Below, piece after piece: positions 34,632 through 42,379 of a DNA stretch of 64,000 nt (the stretch's first letter is position 1; each line of letters opens with the position of its first letter). Source of the DNA: Calditrichota bacterium (lineage in GTDB: Bacteria; Electryoneota; RPQS01); assembly GCA_020637395.1 (NCBI GenBank), contig JACJWA010000001.1, positions 62,001 to 126,000 of the forward strand. The letters are read 5' to 3'. The position numbers and the translations under genes are program-made. The notes beneath the pieces are model-generated. The model was not told the DNA's origin, did no database searches, and saw only the letters and a list, made by a program, of their open reading frames with translations.

Positions 34632-35393
34632 TCACTTCGAGTGCGGGTGATTCGGTTCCGTCACAATGAACATCCAGCCCCAAGAAGGAGGTATGCTCTG
34701 AATCTGCCGGTCTATCGCCAGACACAGCTTCAGCGTCATTTCATTCAGAAGCCCGAGCTTTTCCAGAGCCATGTAGAACACCAGCCCCGCGGTCGAGGTG
34801 TGGCGAACCGCTTTCACGCCATAGCCCATCGTCTTCAAAAAATCAAAACTCTGCGCGTTGAAATTCCAAATGTGCCCGTGCGGATGAATACCCAGATGCG
34901 TGCGGGTCGTTTTTCGCAAGGATTCGTTGGGCACCGTGATCACCACGCAATGCGCCACGCGCAGAAGTTCTCCGATCGCTTCGTGGATTCTCGGCACATG
35001 CTCGAGCGTCTCCATGCAGACCGCCGCGTCGAACTGCTTGTCCGAGAAGGGAAGAGACGTCGCTTCGCTGGGAACCGCTGTGATTCCAAACAGCTCTTCG
35101 GCGCGCTTGCAGGCCTCGGCGGAAATGTCCGTTCCCGTCACCGCGCAGCCCAGCTTCTCGCGGGCTACGCTGAGAAAGTGACCTTCCGACGCGCCCACAT
35201 CCACGATGGACTGCTTGGACCCGATGCCCAGACCGCGCAACGCACGAATGACATTCTCGATGCGAATGTACCGCGCCGCGATCCCGCGCTCGCTCTTGCC
35301 CTTCTTCTGACCCGGTCCGTAGATCGGCGAGTGCGCGTAGTAGGTGCCGTCGGCCTGACGCTGATACCGCGCGTCAAGCCATTCTTTCATCAT
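34632..35393 (-). CDS. Class I SAM-dependent methyltransferase
   Basis: 253 residues. Motif I is IVDVGASEGHFLSVAREKLG (about 67-86), with the acidic motif after the second strand in VTGTDISAEACKRAEELFG, and FDAAVCMETLEHVPRIHEAIGELLRV as motifs II/III; this matches the Methyltransf_11/23 group acting on small molecules or lipids. The start region (MMKEWLDARYQRQADGTYYAHSPIYGPGQKKGKSERGIAARYIRIEN) is unusual. Substrate unknown. Two consecutive ATGs at 35393 and 35390; the nearest AGGAG lies within the DinB remnant upstream, about 15 bases away, which is longer than ideal. Confidence 0.88.
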   Translation of the reverse strand: MMKEWLDARYQRQADGTYYAHSPIYGPGQKKGKSERGIAARYIRIENVIRALRGLGIGSKQSIVDVGASEGHFLSVAREKLGCAVTGTDISAEACKRAEELFGITAVPSEATSLPFSDKQFDAAVCMETLEHVPRIHEAIGELLRVAHCVVITVPNESLRKTTRTHLGIHPHGHIWNFNAQSFDFLKTMGYGVKAVRHTSTAGLVFYMALEKLGLLNEMTLKLCLAIDRQIQSIPPSWGWMFIVTEPNHPHSK

Positions 35394-35401
35394 TGCGATA
35401 T

Positions 35402-35539
35402 CTATGTTCTCCTAAGTAGGATCGTTCTGAGTTCCTCTCTTGCAACCTGCCACTCCGTGCGGCAACCTATCAGCGATTCAACGACTTCGTTGTTCGCCCA
35501 GGTGTTGTAGCTGACGAGATTTTGGAGAAAGGTATGCAA
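35402..35539 (-). pseudogene. DinB family gene remnant (N-terminal fragment)
   Basis: I translated this 45-codon frame by hand. It reads LHTFLQNLVSYNTWANNEVV then ESLIGCRTEWQVAREELRTI and ends LLRRT before TAG. The part FLQNLVSYNTWANNEVVESL is a standard DinB first helix (compare MKSFLLTLVQFNTWSCEKVLDSF at 34624). The rest of a DinB protein, including the histidine pair, is absent; the frame stops against the methyltransferase leader, and its 5' end abuts the low-G+C gene at 35548. It could start at TTG 35539 but has no ribosome site. DNA-level similarity to the start of 34148-34624 is visible. I read it as a fragment left by a deletion or insertion. Confidence 0.75.
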
Positions 35540-35547
35540 GGGACTGC

Positions 35548-36204
35548 TTACCTATTTGGCGGAGTTATCCTTGGCCATAAGGCCTCAATTGTCTCGCACG
35601 TTGCAACAATATCATTTCGCAGGCGTGGTCGTAGTCTCGCACCCTTGTGGTTGCTATTGTCGGCGAGCATAAAAAATCGAACGTCCTTTGGATCAATGTC
35701 TTGTCCATCTTGTATCAGACACTCATACATGACTTGCGAAATTACGTTTACATAGTTCATTTCAACGGGATTTCGCGAATACTCAATTTTAATGTACTTT
35801 TCACGACTTCTCTCGATAACATGAAGATCAGGAAAAACTCCAATGCGAACATCTCCGATCACCATTCCTCTTCTGGTATTAGGCAAGACATCAAATTGCT
35901 TTCCGCCGAAACCTGCTAAATACCGCTGAAGAGCGAGGGCATTGTTGTTCCACTTTTGCCTAATTCTTGAGTTTTCAGTTTCGACTGCGCTCCCTCGTAA
36001 ACTTGTGATGCGGTCGGCCATCCATCTTTCATCGTTATCGCGTTCATGAAATGTGACGATTGCTCGTCTGGCGTGTTCATAGTATTGTGCTTGCGCTAGG
36101 CCTTCGGGTTGGGGGAATTTGTAATCAGCAAGAATCTTTCTCCTTGTCGCAGCACTAGATGTGCAAAAATACTTTGCAAATCCCTTAAGCGAAATTCGAA
36201 TCAT
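35548..36204 (-). CDS. Unknown protein in a low-G+C insert (1)
   Basis: 218 residues, no signal peptide or membrane helix, no family I recognise. The N-terminus is basic and helical (MIRISLKGFAKYFCTSSAAT). The centre has GMVIGDVRIGVFPDLHVIERS then KYIKIEYSRNPVEMNYVNVI, with SQVMYECLIQDGQDIDP after it: a strand-rich block with a PD-L and K-I-E arrangement that faintly recalls PD-(D/E)xK nucleases, but the E-x-K order is reversed, so I do not claim it. The end (GARLRPRLRNDIVATCETIEALWPRITPPNR) is well structured. Base use differs from neighbours: the line 35761-35820 has 22 G+C of 60. It is 35 bases downstream of the other insert gene, probably the same transcript. Confidence 0.7.
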   Translation of the reverse strand: MIRISLKGFAKYFCTSSAATRRKILADYKFPQPEGLAQAQYYEHARRAIVTFHERDNDERWMADRITSLRGSAVETENSRIRQKWNNNALALQRYLAGFGGKQFDVLPNTRRGMVIGDVRIGVFPDLHVIERSREKYIKIEYSRNPVEMNYVNVISQVMYECLIQDGQDIDPKDVRFFMLADNSNHKGARLRPRLRNDIVATCETIEALWPRITPPNR

Positions 36205-36239
36205 GTTTCACTCCTTGAATTGACATAGAGAACATTCAA

Positions 36240-37262
36240 CTACTTGCTCTTGTCAGCGACGGTCTTAAAAATCTCCAAAATCTGAGGATAGCCTGGTGAG
36301 TCAGCTTCTCCAGAGGTGAATCCTGTTATGCTTGGACTAAAGATCGTCTCGGTTGATCGCAGAAGAACTGCGTTCTTTGTTGTCTCATCGTCCGTGCCCT
36401 TTACAAAGGCTTGAAACGTGCTAAGCGCGTTCTGTCTATGCTTATTCAATACCGCATTGTGTCTCGCGGCTCGGTAGGTCTTGCTTGCGAATGCAATGCT
36501 GAAAAACAGGGTTGAAAACAGGATTATCTTTGCAACCACAAGCTGAATTGACTTCGCGCTTGAAAGATCGGAAGGTAAAAGGCCGGGCCATAGGACAAGA
36601 ATTGCGGCCAATGAAAGTGTCAACGAACTTAAGGCGATGATGGCTTTTAGCCAGCGAGCTGCACTTAACTCGTGTAGGGCGGCTTCATCCTTGAAATATA
36701 TCGCATGTCGCGATACGCCCGACTCAGCTGCAGCTCGTCTTATTGCTTCAAGAGTACTTACTGCTTCTCCCAGTTTTTTGTCAAGCTCGTCTTTGGTCGT
36801 GTTCGATAATTCGGTTAGATCGGCCGCAACCCCGCGCGCTTGCGAAGCGATCTCGTCCAAGCTAAAGTCCTGCCGCTCAAAGAAGGAGAGGTAAGGAATT
36901 AAGAATCGAAAATGTTCATCGTACGCGTCACGGACTCGACTTACGAACTGATCTCTCTGTTGAATTGAGTTGCTCGGGTATTTTTGAAGAGAAAAGTCAT
37001 GTATTTGTTTGAAATCCTTTAGGGCGTCTTCAGTGTGTGAAGCAATATCGCGAAGTATAGAACTTGGAACTGCATCGAGATTGAAATTCTTGAGCCTCGA
37101 AAACAGATCGAGAGTTCGCTTGAAGTACTCGAAGCCAGATTCGAAATTTAAGTCAACACCGAGCTCCGGTCGCTTTAGGCTTTCAGGCGAGATGCTGGTA
37201 ATCTCCTGAATGGCCGCCTTTAGTCGTGCGCGCTCTTTGGATTCTTGATCGTTGGTTGCCAA
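36240..37262 (-). CDS. Unknown coiled-coil protein with two membrane helices, low-G+C insert (2)
   Basis: 340 residues. Residues 1-200 are helical and charged (FEYFKRTLDLFSRLKNFNLD, then LDEIASQARGVAADLTELSNTTKDELDKKLGEAVSTLEAIRR), with coiled-coil character. Two hydrophobic helices follow (LKAIIALSSLTLSLAAILVLWPGLL and IQLVVAKIILFSTLFFSIAFA), then a basic loop (KTYRAARHNAVLNKHRQNAL) and a 60-residue C-terminal part (TFQAFVKGTDDETTKNAVLLRSTETIF). I do not recognise a family. The DNA is lower in G+C (24 of 60 in 36481-36540) than flanking genes. The layout resembles two-helix membrane effectors of some defence systems, but that is only a structural analogy. Confidence 0.72.
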   Translation of the reverse strand: MATNDQESKERARLKAAIQEITSISPESLKRPELGVDLNFESGFEYFKRTLDLFSRLKNFNLDAVPSSILRDIASHTEDALKDFKQIHDFSLQKYPSNSIQQRDQFVSRVRDAYDEHFRFLIPYLSFFERQDFSLDEIASQARGVAADLTELSNTTKDELDKKLGEAVSTLEAIRRAAAESGVSRHAIYFKDEAALHELSAARWLKAIIALSSLTLSLAAILVLWPGLLPSDLSSAKSIQLVVAKIILFSTLFFSIAFASKTYRAARHNAVLNKHRQNALSTFQAFVKGTDDETTKNAVLLRSTETIFSPSITGFTSGEADSPGYPQILEIFKTVADKSK

Positions 37263-37352
37263 GTCTCTACTCCTTTGTTGCTGAATACAAACTGTGACAG
37301 TGGAATAAGATTGTGCCCTTTCAATCCGTACGAGAGTGCGATTTCACGCTGC

Positions 37353-38888
37353 CTACTCGTCTATCTGCGCTCTTTGCAGCTTGCCCGAGTAGTCCACGTA
37401 GCAGCTCTTCGTCTCTGAATAGAATTCATAGACCTCCCAGCCGCCTTCGCGGTGGCCGTTACCCGTGGCTTTCAAGCCGCCGAACGGCATGTGCGCTTCG
37501 GCGCCGATGGTTGCCGCGTTGACGTAGGTGATTCCCGCTTCGATATCACGGAACGCGCGGAACGCCTGATCCACGTTCTTGGTGAACACCGCGCTCGACA
37601 GACCGTAATCAATCCCGTTGCTGATCTTGATCGCGTCGTCGAAATTCTTGGCCTTCAAAACCGACACCACCGGTCCGAAAATTTCTTCCTGAGCAATGCG
37701 CATGTTCGGCTTCACGCCCGTGAAGATCGTCGGCTCCATGAACCAACCGTCGGCGTGTTCGCCCTTCGTCAGAGCCTTGCCGCCCAGAACCAACTCCGCG
37801 CCGTCCTTCTTGCCGATCTCGACATAGTTGAGCACGGTCTGGCGCTGGCCTTCGCTCACGCACGGTCCCATCGTGATGTCGGCGTTGTTGCCGTAGCCAA
37901 TTTTCAATTTCTTCGCGGCCTTCTTGTATTTCTCGACGAATGCATCGTGGATACCTTCTTCGCAAATCACGCGCGACGTCGCCGTGCAGCGCTGTCCCGT
38001 CGTGCCGAAGCCGCCCCAGATCGCGCAATCTACGGCGTGATCGAGATCGGCGTCGTTCATGATGATCTGCGCATTCTTGCCGCCGAGTTCCATCGAGACA
38101 CGCTTCAGCATGCCGCTCGCATCGCGGCCAATCGTGCGACCCACTGCCGACGACCCCGTAAACGAAATCAGCGGAATATCGGGATGCGTCACCATGTGTG
38201 CGCCGACTTCCTTGCCCGAGCCGTGCACGAGATTGATAATCTCCGGCGGGAAACCCGCATCCAGAATCGCTTCGATGAAATTGTGCGACGACAGCGGAAC
38301 AAGTTCTGCCGGCTTGAACACCACCGTGTTGCCGCACATCAGCGCGGGAATGATCTTCCACGAGGGAATCGCCATCGGGAAATTCCACGGCGCAATCAGA
38401 CCCGCCACGCCGATCGGCATCCGCACGGTCATGGCAAACTTATTGTTCTGTTCCGACGGCACGGTCTTGCCGAACATGCGGTAGCCTTCGCCGCTGGCAT
38501 ACCACGCCGTGTCAATCGCTTCCTGCACGTCGCCGCGCGTTTCAAAAATCGGCTTACCCATTTCGCGCGTCATGTCAAACGCGAGCTGCTCTTTGCGCTC
38601 GGTCAAGATCTCCACCAACCGGAAAAACAGTTTCGCCTTCTGCGGCGGCGGAATCAAACGCCAATTCTTGAACGCCTTCTGAGCGGACTTCACCGCGCGG
38701 TCCACGTCTTCCTTCGTGCTGTGCGGAAACGTTCCGATCAAATCCGACCACATCGCGGGATTGCGGTTCTCGACAATCGCTCCGTTCGAGCTGTCGCACC
38801 ACTTGCCCGCGATGAAATTCTGATATGCCTTCGTCTTGCCCTTGGCGCCATTCACATTGGCCGGTTTCTTCGCTGTCGTTGTCGCCAC
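37353..38888 (-). CDS. Aldehyde dehydrogenase family protein
   Basis: 511 residues, start GTG 38888 with AGGAGA upstream. It has a 20-residue Lys/Thr-rich N-terminal extension before YQNFIAGKWCDSSNG. Family motifs: APWNFPMAIPSWKIIPALMCGNTVVFKPAE, FTGSSAVGRTI, catalytic Glu in MELGGKN and catalytic Cys in FGTTGQRCTATSR. It oxidises an aldehyde to an acid with NAD(P)+. The closest named groups by motif are the alpha-aminoadipic-semialdehyde/succinate-semialdehyde-like enzymes, which would suit the L-lysine 6-transaminase product made by the gene at 28277, but substrate cannot be fixed from sequence. It is monocistronic. Confidence 0.93.
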   Translation of the reverse strand: MATTTAKKPANVNGAKGKTKAYQNFIAGKWCDSSNGAIVENRNPAMWSDLIGTFPHSTKEDVDRAVKSAQKAFKNWRLIPPPQKAKLFFRLVEILTERKEQLAFDMTREMGKPIFETRGDVQEAIDTAWYASGEGYRMFGKTVPSEQNNKFAMTVRMPIGVAGLIAPWNFPMAIPSWKIIPALMCGNTVVFKPAELVPLSSHNFIEAILDAGFPPEIINLVHGSGKEVGAHMVTHPDIPLISFTGSSAVGRTIGRDASGMLKRVSMELGGKNAQIIMNDADLDHAVDCAIWGGFGTTGQRCTATSRVICEEGIHDAFVEKYKKAAKKLKIGYGNNADITMGPCVSEGQRQTVLNYVEIGKKDGAELVLGGKALTKGEHADGWFMEPTIFTGVKPNMRIAQEEIFGPVVSVLKAKNFDDAIKISNGIDYGLSSAVFTKNVDQAFRAFRDIEAGITYVNAATIGAEAHMPFGGLKATGNGHREGGWEVYEFYSETKSCYVDYSGKLQRAQIDE

Positions 38889-39087
38889 AATCTTTCTCCT
38901 GACTTAAAACTCTATGGACGGCGCGAACGCTGTCCGAAATCACTGTTTGCTACCTATAGCTCCAAAAACTACGAAAATTTGCCCGGAGAGTCAACCCACA
39001 GAAACCCATCTTAATTTAGCAAACACATATTGTTACATCTAATTTCAGGCCCCTCTGTGAGGCAGGTTATCGCACAAGCAATCAAAA

Positions 39088-39114
39088 AGGGGCGGCCCGA
39101 CGGACCGCCCCTTG
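39088..39114 (-). terminator. Terminator of the T9SS gene at 39136
   Basis: AAGGGGCGG (39088-39096) pairs with CCGCCCCTT (39106-39114); on the minus strand the tail is TTTTTGATT. It lies 21 bases past the stop codon at 39136. Confidence 0.85.
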
Positions 39115-39135
39115 AATCAACTTCTCAAACTCCAT

Positions 39136-40104
39136 CTACTTCAAGAGTATCACGGGCACCGTCTGCGAGGCCTGCCCCGCGCGAAGCTCAAGCATATACA
39201 CTCCGCTGGCCAGCGTGCTGTTTCCGAACTTTACCGCATGCTCGCCCGCGCTCAGCTCTCCTTGGACAATGGGCAGCACCTCCCGCCCCAGAACATCGCG
39301 AGCCACAAGCTCCACATACATCGGCCGCTCCAGACTGAAAGGAATCGTCGTTTCCGCATTGAACGGATTCGGGTAGGGAGCACCCAGGCTGAACTCCCGA
39401 ATAACCGGCACAACCGGCGGCGCGGCAGACTGGGCTTCCAGCACGAAATTCACGTTGTCAGGATAGCCTTCACCTTGCTCAATCTGGATCGGCACCGGAG
39501 TCTCATCCCCGTAGATGTCCCACGGCTCACCCGGATCGTACTGCAGATTCGTGTTCAGATCCATGTAGGCATAGGCATAGTACACTCCGAAACTATCCAC
39601 CACCGCCACATAGGAGCCGTTACCCGTGTCGTTCAGCAAAGCCCCCACTCCTGACGGCAAGCCCGTAAAATCAGACGTCCGGTAGGCAACGACGGTTGTC
39701 AGACCCGTCTCTCCACCGTCATACGTGATTTCTCCCGAAAATCCCCCCGTGTTCGGAGGTAATAGCTCAATGTCAATTCCGCTCAGATTTTCGGTCACGG
39801 TCAGCACCTCGGGTACCTCCCCGCCGTAGAATCCGCGAGGTTCATCCAGCCCCGGCGTTAGACTGATGTCCACGTCCTGAAACGCGAACAACACGTAGCC
39901 GCCCGAGTCCATGTTGCTCACCGTGTAGTTGCCATTGAAAATGTTGGCCACGGACACATAGAACGTGTCAAACGATACGGGGACCGCATAGACGAAAATC
40001 AGGGCAATTCCCTGTCCGCCGCTGACATTCCCTGACACGTTATACCCCTGCGAGGCTGAAAAGGGGATGGCTGCCACCAGCAGCACCCAAAGTATTCGGC
40101 GCAT
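39136..40104 (-). CDS. Secreted T9SS type A sorting domain protein, carboxypeptidase-regulatory-like domains
   Basis: 322 residues from ATG 40104 (AAGGA seven bases upstream), with signal peptide MRRILWVLLVAAIPFSASQG. The mature protein has two repeats of a beta-rich domain (NVSGNVSGGQGIALIFVYAV, and GGFSGEITYDGGETGLTTVVAYRT) that look like prealbumin-like or carboxypeptidase regulatory folds, with a DMNTN-like segment (YAYMDLNTNLQYDPGEPWDIYG) between. The sorting domain starts at PYPNPFNAETTIPFSL and ends in TVPVILLK. No enzyme motif. It is transcribed opposite to the triplet at 40317 and ends in its own terminator. Confidence 0.85.
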   Translation of the reverse strand: MRRILWVLLVAAIPFSASQGYNVSGNVSGGQGIALIFVYAVPVSFDTFYVSVANIFNGNYTVSNMDSGGYVLFAFQDVDISLTPGLDEPRGFYGGEVPEVLTVTENLSGIDIELLPPNTGGFSGEITYDGGETGLTTVVAYRTSDFTGLPSGVGALLNDTGNGSYVAVVDSFGVYYAYAYMDLNTNLQYDPGEPWDIYGDETPVPIQIEQGEGYPDNVNFVLEAQSAAPPVVPVIREFSLGAPYPNPFNAETTIPFSLERPMYVELVARDVLGREVLPIVQGELSAGEHAVKFGNSTLASGVYMLELRAGQASQTVPVILLK

Positions 40105-40316
40105 GGCTTGTCCTTGCTCGGATATGTGTTGATGATCAAAATATAACCTAAAAGAAAACAACTCTCAACAGCCAGTTTGCAGAATCTCTTCTCCAGGTCC
40201 TTTCCCCGCAGTCCGGCCAGAAGGAGTTTCGGCTGCTGTCCCCCAAAACTTGAAGTCCGAGTGGCAGTTCTGTATATTAACTGTTTGTGTTGGAGAGACT
40301 TGAGATTACCCGGACC

Positions 40317-42347
40317 ATGTACAAGACATTACATCCTATGCACTTGCTTCCTCAATGGACCGTCCGCCTGCTGGTGGTCTGCCTGCTTTGTTCTGCCGCA
40401 CCTCTCTACGCCGATCTGGATACCCTCTGGACGCGCGTCTATAACTACGGCTCCGCCACCCGGCTCATCGCCTGCACCGAACTGGCTCAAGGCGGCTTCG
40501 CGGCCGTTGGATACCAAAGCACCAGCGGGGACGACGACGGTGTGCTCCTCAAGCTAAGCCCCCTCGGAGATACCCTCTGGACCCGCATCTACGGCCAGGC
40601 CAATGTCGGAGAGCGCCTGTTCGGTGTCATGGAATTGGACAACGGCACGATCGTCGCCTGCGGACGGGCCAACGGCGTGCTTTCGGTTCGCATTGCTCTG
40701 TTTTCCGGGTCCGGGCAATTGCTCGGCGAAAAAACCTACACTCCGCCCAGCGGATCCAGCGAAGCTGTGGCCATGATGCCTGCCGATGACGGCGGCTTCT
40801 ATGTCCTGGCGCAGCGCTATGTCCCCAACAACAATCTCGACTTCTGGCTCTTCCGCTGTACGGCCACCGGTGACTCGCTGTGGAGTTTTACGTACGGAAC
40901 TCCCACCATGGAGATTCCCGACAACATCCTGCCGGGCGCAACACCGGGACGGCTCGAACTCTTCGGCGCGTCGCGCTTCGCCTCCAACAATCTCTATCAG
41001 TTCCTGCGTATCGGTGTCAGCACCTCCGGTCAATTCCTGGATTCGGCCACCTACGGTGATACCTCGCTCTGGGAAAGCATGGGCGCATCCATGCGCGACT
41101 CCGTGTCCGGCGAGTATGTTCTGGCCGGGGATCGCTGGGTGACCTCCGCCGACCGCAACGGATACGCCGTGAGACTCGCGCCCCAAGGCACCATCGTCTG
41201 GGAACAGCGGTTCTCCGCGGGCTTTGGCTCGGAAAAAGTCGGCGGAGTCGCGCCCTATCTTGACGGCGGAATTCTCTTTGCCGGATGGTCCGGACCGAGC
41301 AGCGGCTCCACCGCCCTCTGGCTCAGAGCAGTCAGCGCAGGCGGCGACTCGCTCTGGAGCTGGTTGGGCGACGAACCGGGCCGCGCCTTTGAAGATCTCG
41401 AACTGCTCTCTGATGGCGGATACCTGATCTGCGGAACCGCATACATCAACGGCTCAAACAAAGGCCTTGTCTGGCGCCTGAGTCCGCCGTCAGGAGTGTC
41501 CGGCGTCGTGCGCGATCGCATTACGCAGGAAACCATGGTCGGCGTGCAAGTCGCCGCACTCGAACTGCCGCAATACGCTGTTTCGGACAGTCTCGGACGC
41601 TTCTCTCTGTCGCTGCCCCCCGGAGTTTACACTCTGCATTCAGGCGGCGCTTGCTTTGCCGGAGACACGATTCACAACGTGGAAGTCTTTTCCAACGAAA
41701 CTTCCACGGCAGACCTTACCGCTGGGTCGCCCACAATGCTCGTGGACTTCACAACCATCAATGTGCTCGCGCAAAATCACGAGCCGGGTTTTGCCACGCT
41801 GCCGGTCTTCAACGACGGTTCCGGCGACCTTGTGATTTCTTTTGAGCCTGAGACCACGCACCCCCAAGGTGACTGGCTGACCACAATTCCCACCAGTGCG
41901 CACGTCGCGCCGGGCGAAACGCTCTACGTTGAAGTCCAAGTCCTTGCCGATACGCTGGACAACGGAACCTACGACTACGAAGGGCTGCTGCATATGCATT
42001 CCAATGCCTGCCCGGAAACGCTCCGTACCTTGCAAGTTCTCGCTTCTATCCTCGATGCCGAAGACGCCGCGCCGCTGCCTGCCGAGTTCAGACTCTTTCC
42101 CGCTTATCCCAATCCGTTTAACAGCAGCGCGCGCTTGCGCTTCAGCTTCGATCACGCGACCGATGTTTCTTTGGTCGTCTTTGATCTGCAAGGCCGCGAA
42201 GTCGCCACGCTGTTGGCTTCCAAGCGGATGACCGCAGGAGAACACGAGCTCACCTGGAATGCCGACGGACTCGCCTCCGGTCTCTATTTTGCCCGACTTT
42301 CCGATTCGCGCCGCTCGCAGACACAGCGCCTGCTTTACCTTCGCTAA
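40317..42347 (+). CDS. Secreted T9SS type A sorting domain protein, propeller-like paralogue 1
   Basis: 676 residues from ATG 40317; ATG 40338 (MHLLPQWTVRLLVVCLLCSAAPLYA) is an alternative with a typical signal peptide, and neither has a strong ribosome site. The mature protein begins with DLDTLWTRVYNYG, and GDTLWTRIYGQ- or GDSLWSFTYG-like blocks recur about every 50-60 residues, a beta-propeller pattern. After that come a carboxypeptidase-regulatory-like segment (VSGVVRDRITQETMVGVQVAALE), an Ig-like or FN3-like domain (VDFTTINVLAQNHEPGFATL) and the sorting domain (AYPNPFNSSARLRFSFDH to LLYLR). It has two downstream paralogues in tandem. Function unknown. Confidence 0.87.
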   Translation: MYKTLHPMHLLPQWTVRLLVVCLLCSAAPLYADLDTLWTRVYNYGSATRLIACTELAQGGFAAVGYQSTSGDDDGVLLKLSPLGDTLWTRIYGQANVGERLFGVMELDNGTIVACGRANGVLSVRIALFSGSGQLLGEKTYTPPSGSSEAVAMMPADDGGFYVLAQRYVPNNNLDFWLFRCTATGDSLWSFTYGTPTMEIPDNILPGATPGRLELFGASRFASNNLYQFLRIGVSTSGQFLDSATYGDTSLWESMGASMRDSVSGEYVLAGDRWVTSADRNGYAVRLAPQGTIVWEQRFSAGFGSEKVGGVAPYLDGGILFAGWSGPSSGSTALWLRAVSAGGDSLWSWLGDEPGRAFEDLELLSDGGYLICGTAYINGSNKGLVWRLSPPSGVSGVVRDRITQETMVGVQVAALELPQYAVSDSLGRFSLSLPPGVYTLHSGGACFAGDTIHNVEVFSNETSTADLTAGSPTMLVDFTTINVLAQNHEPGFATLPVFNDGSGDLVISFEPETTHPQGDWLTTIPTSAHVAPGETLYVEVQVLADTLDNGTYDYEGLLHMHSNACPETLRTLQVLASILDAEDAAPLPAEFRLFPAYPNPFNSSARLRFSFDHATDVSLVVFDLQGREVATLLASKRMTAGEHELTWNADGLASGLYFARLSDSRRSQTQRLLYLR

Positions 42348-42379
42348 CTCCACCCCAATTTCAGCAACGAGGTCTCATC

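Noticed and set aside
35548..36204. PD-(D/E)xK nuclease reading of the low-G+C protein
   Set aside because: FPDLHV and IKIEY give a PD but K-x-E in reverse order instead of E-x-K; the remaining motifs are not seen.
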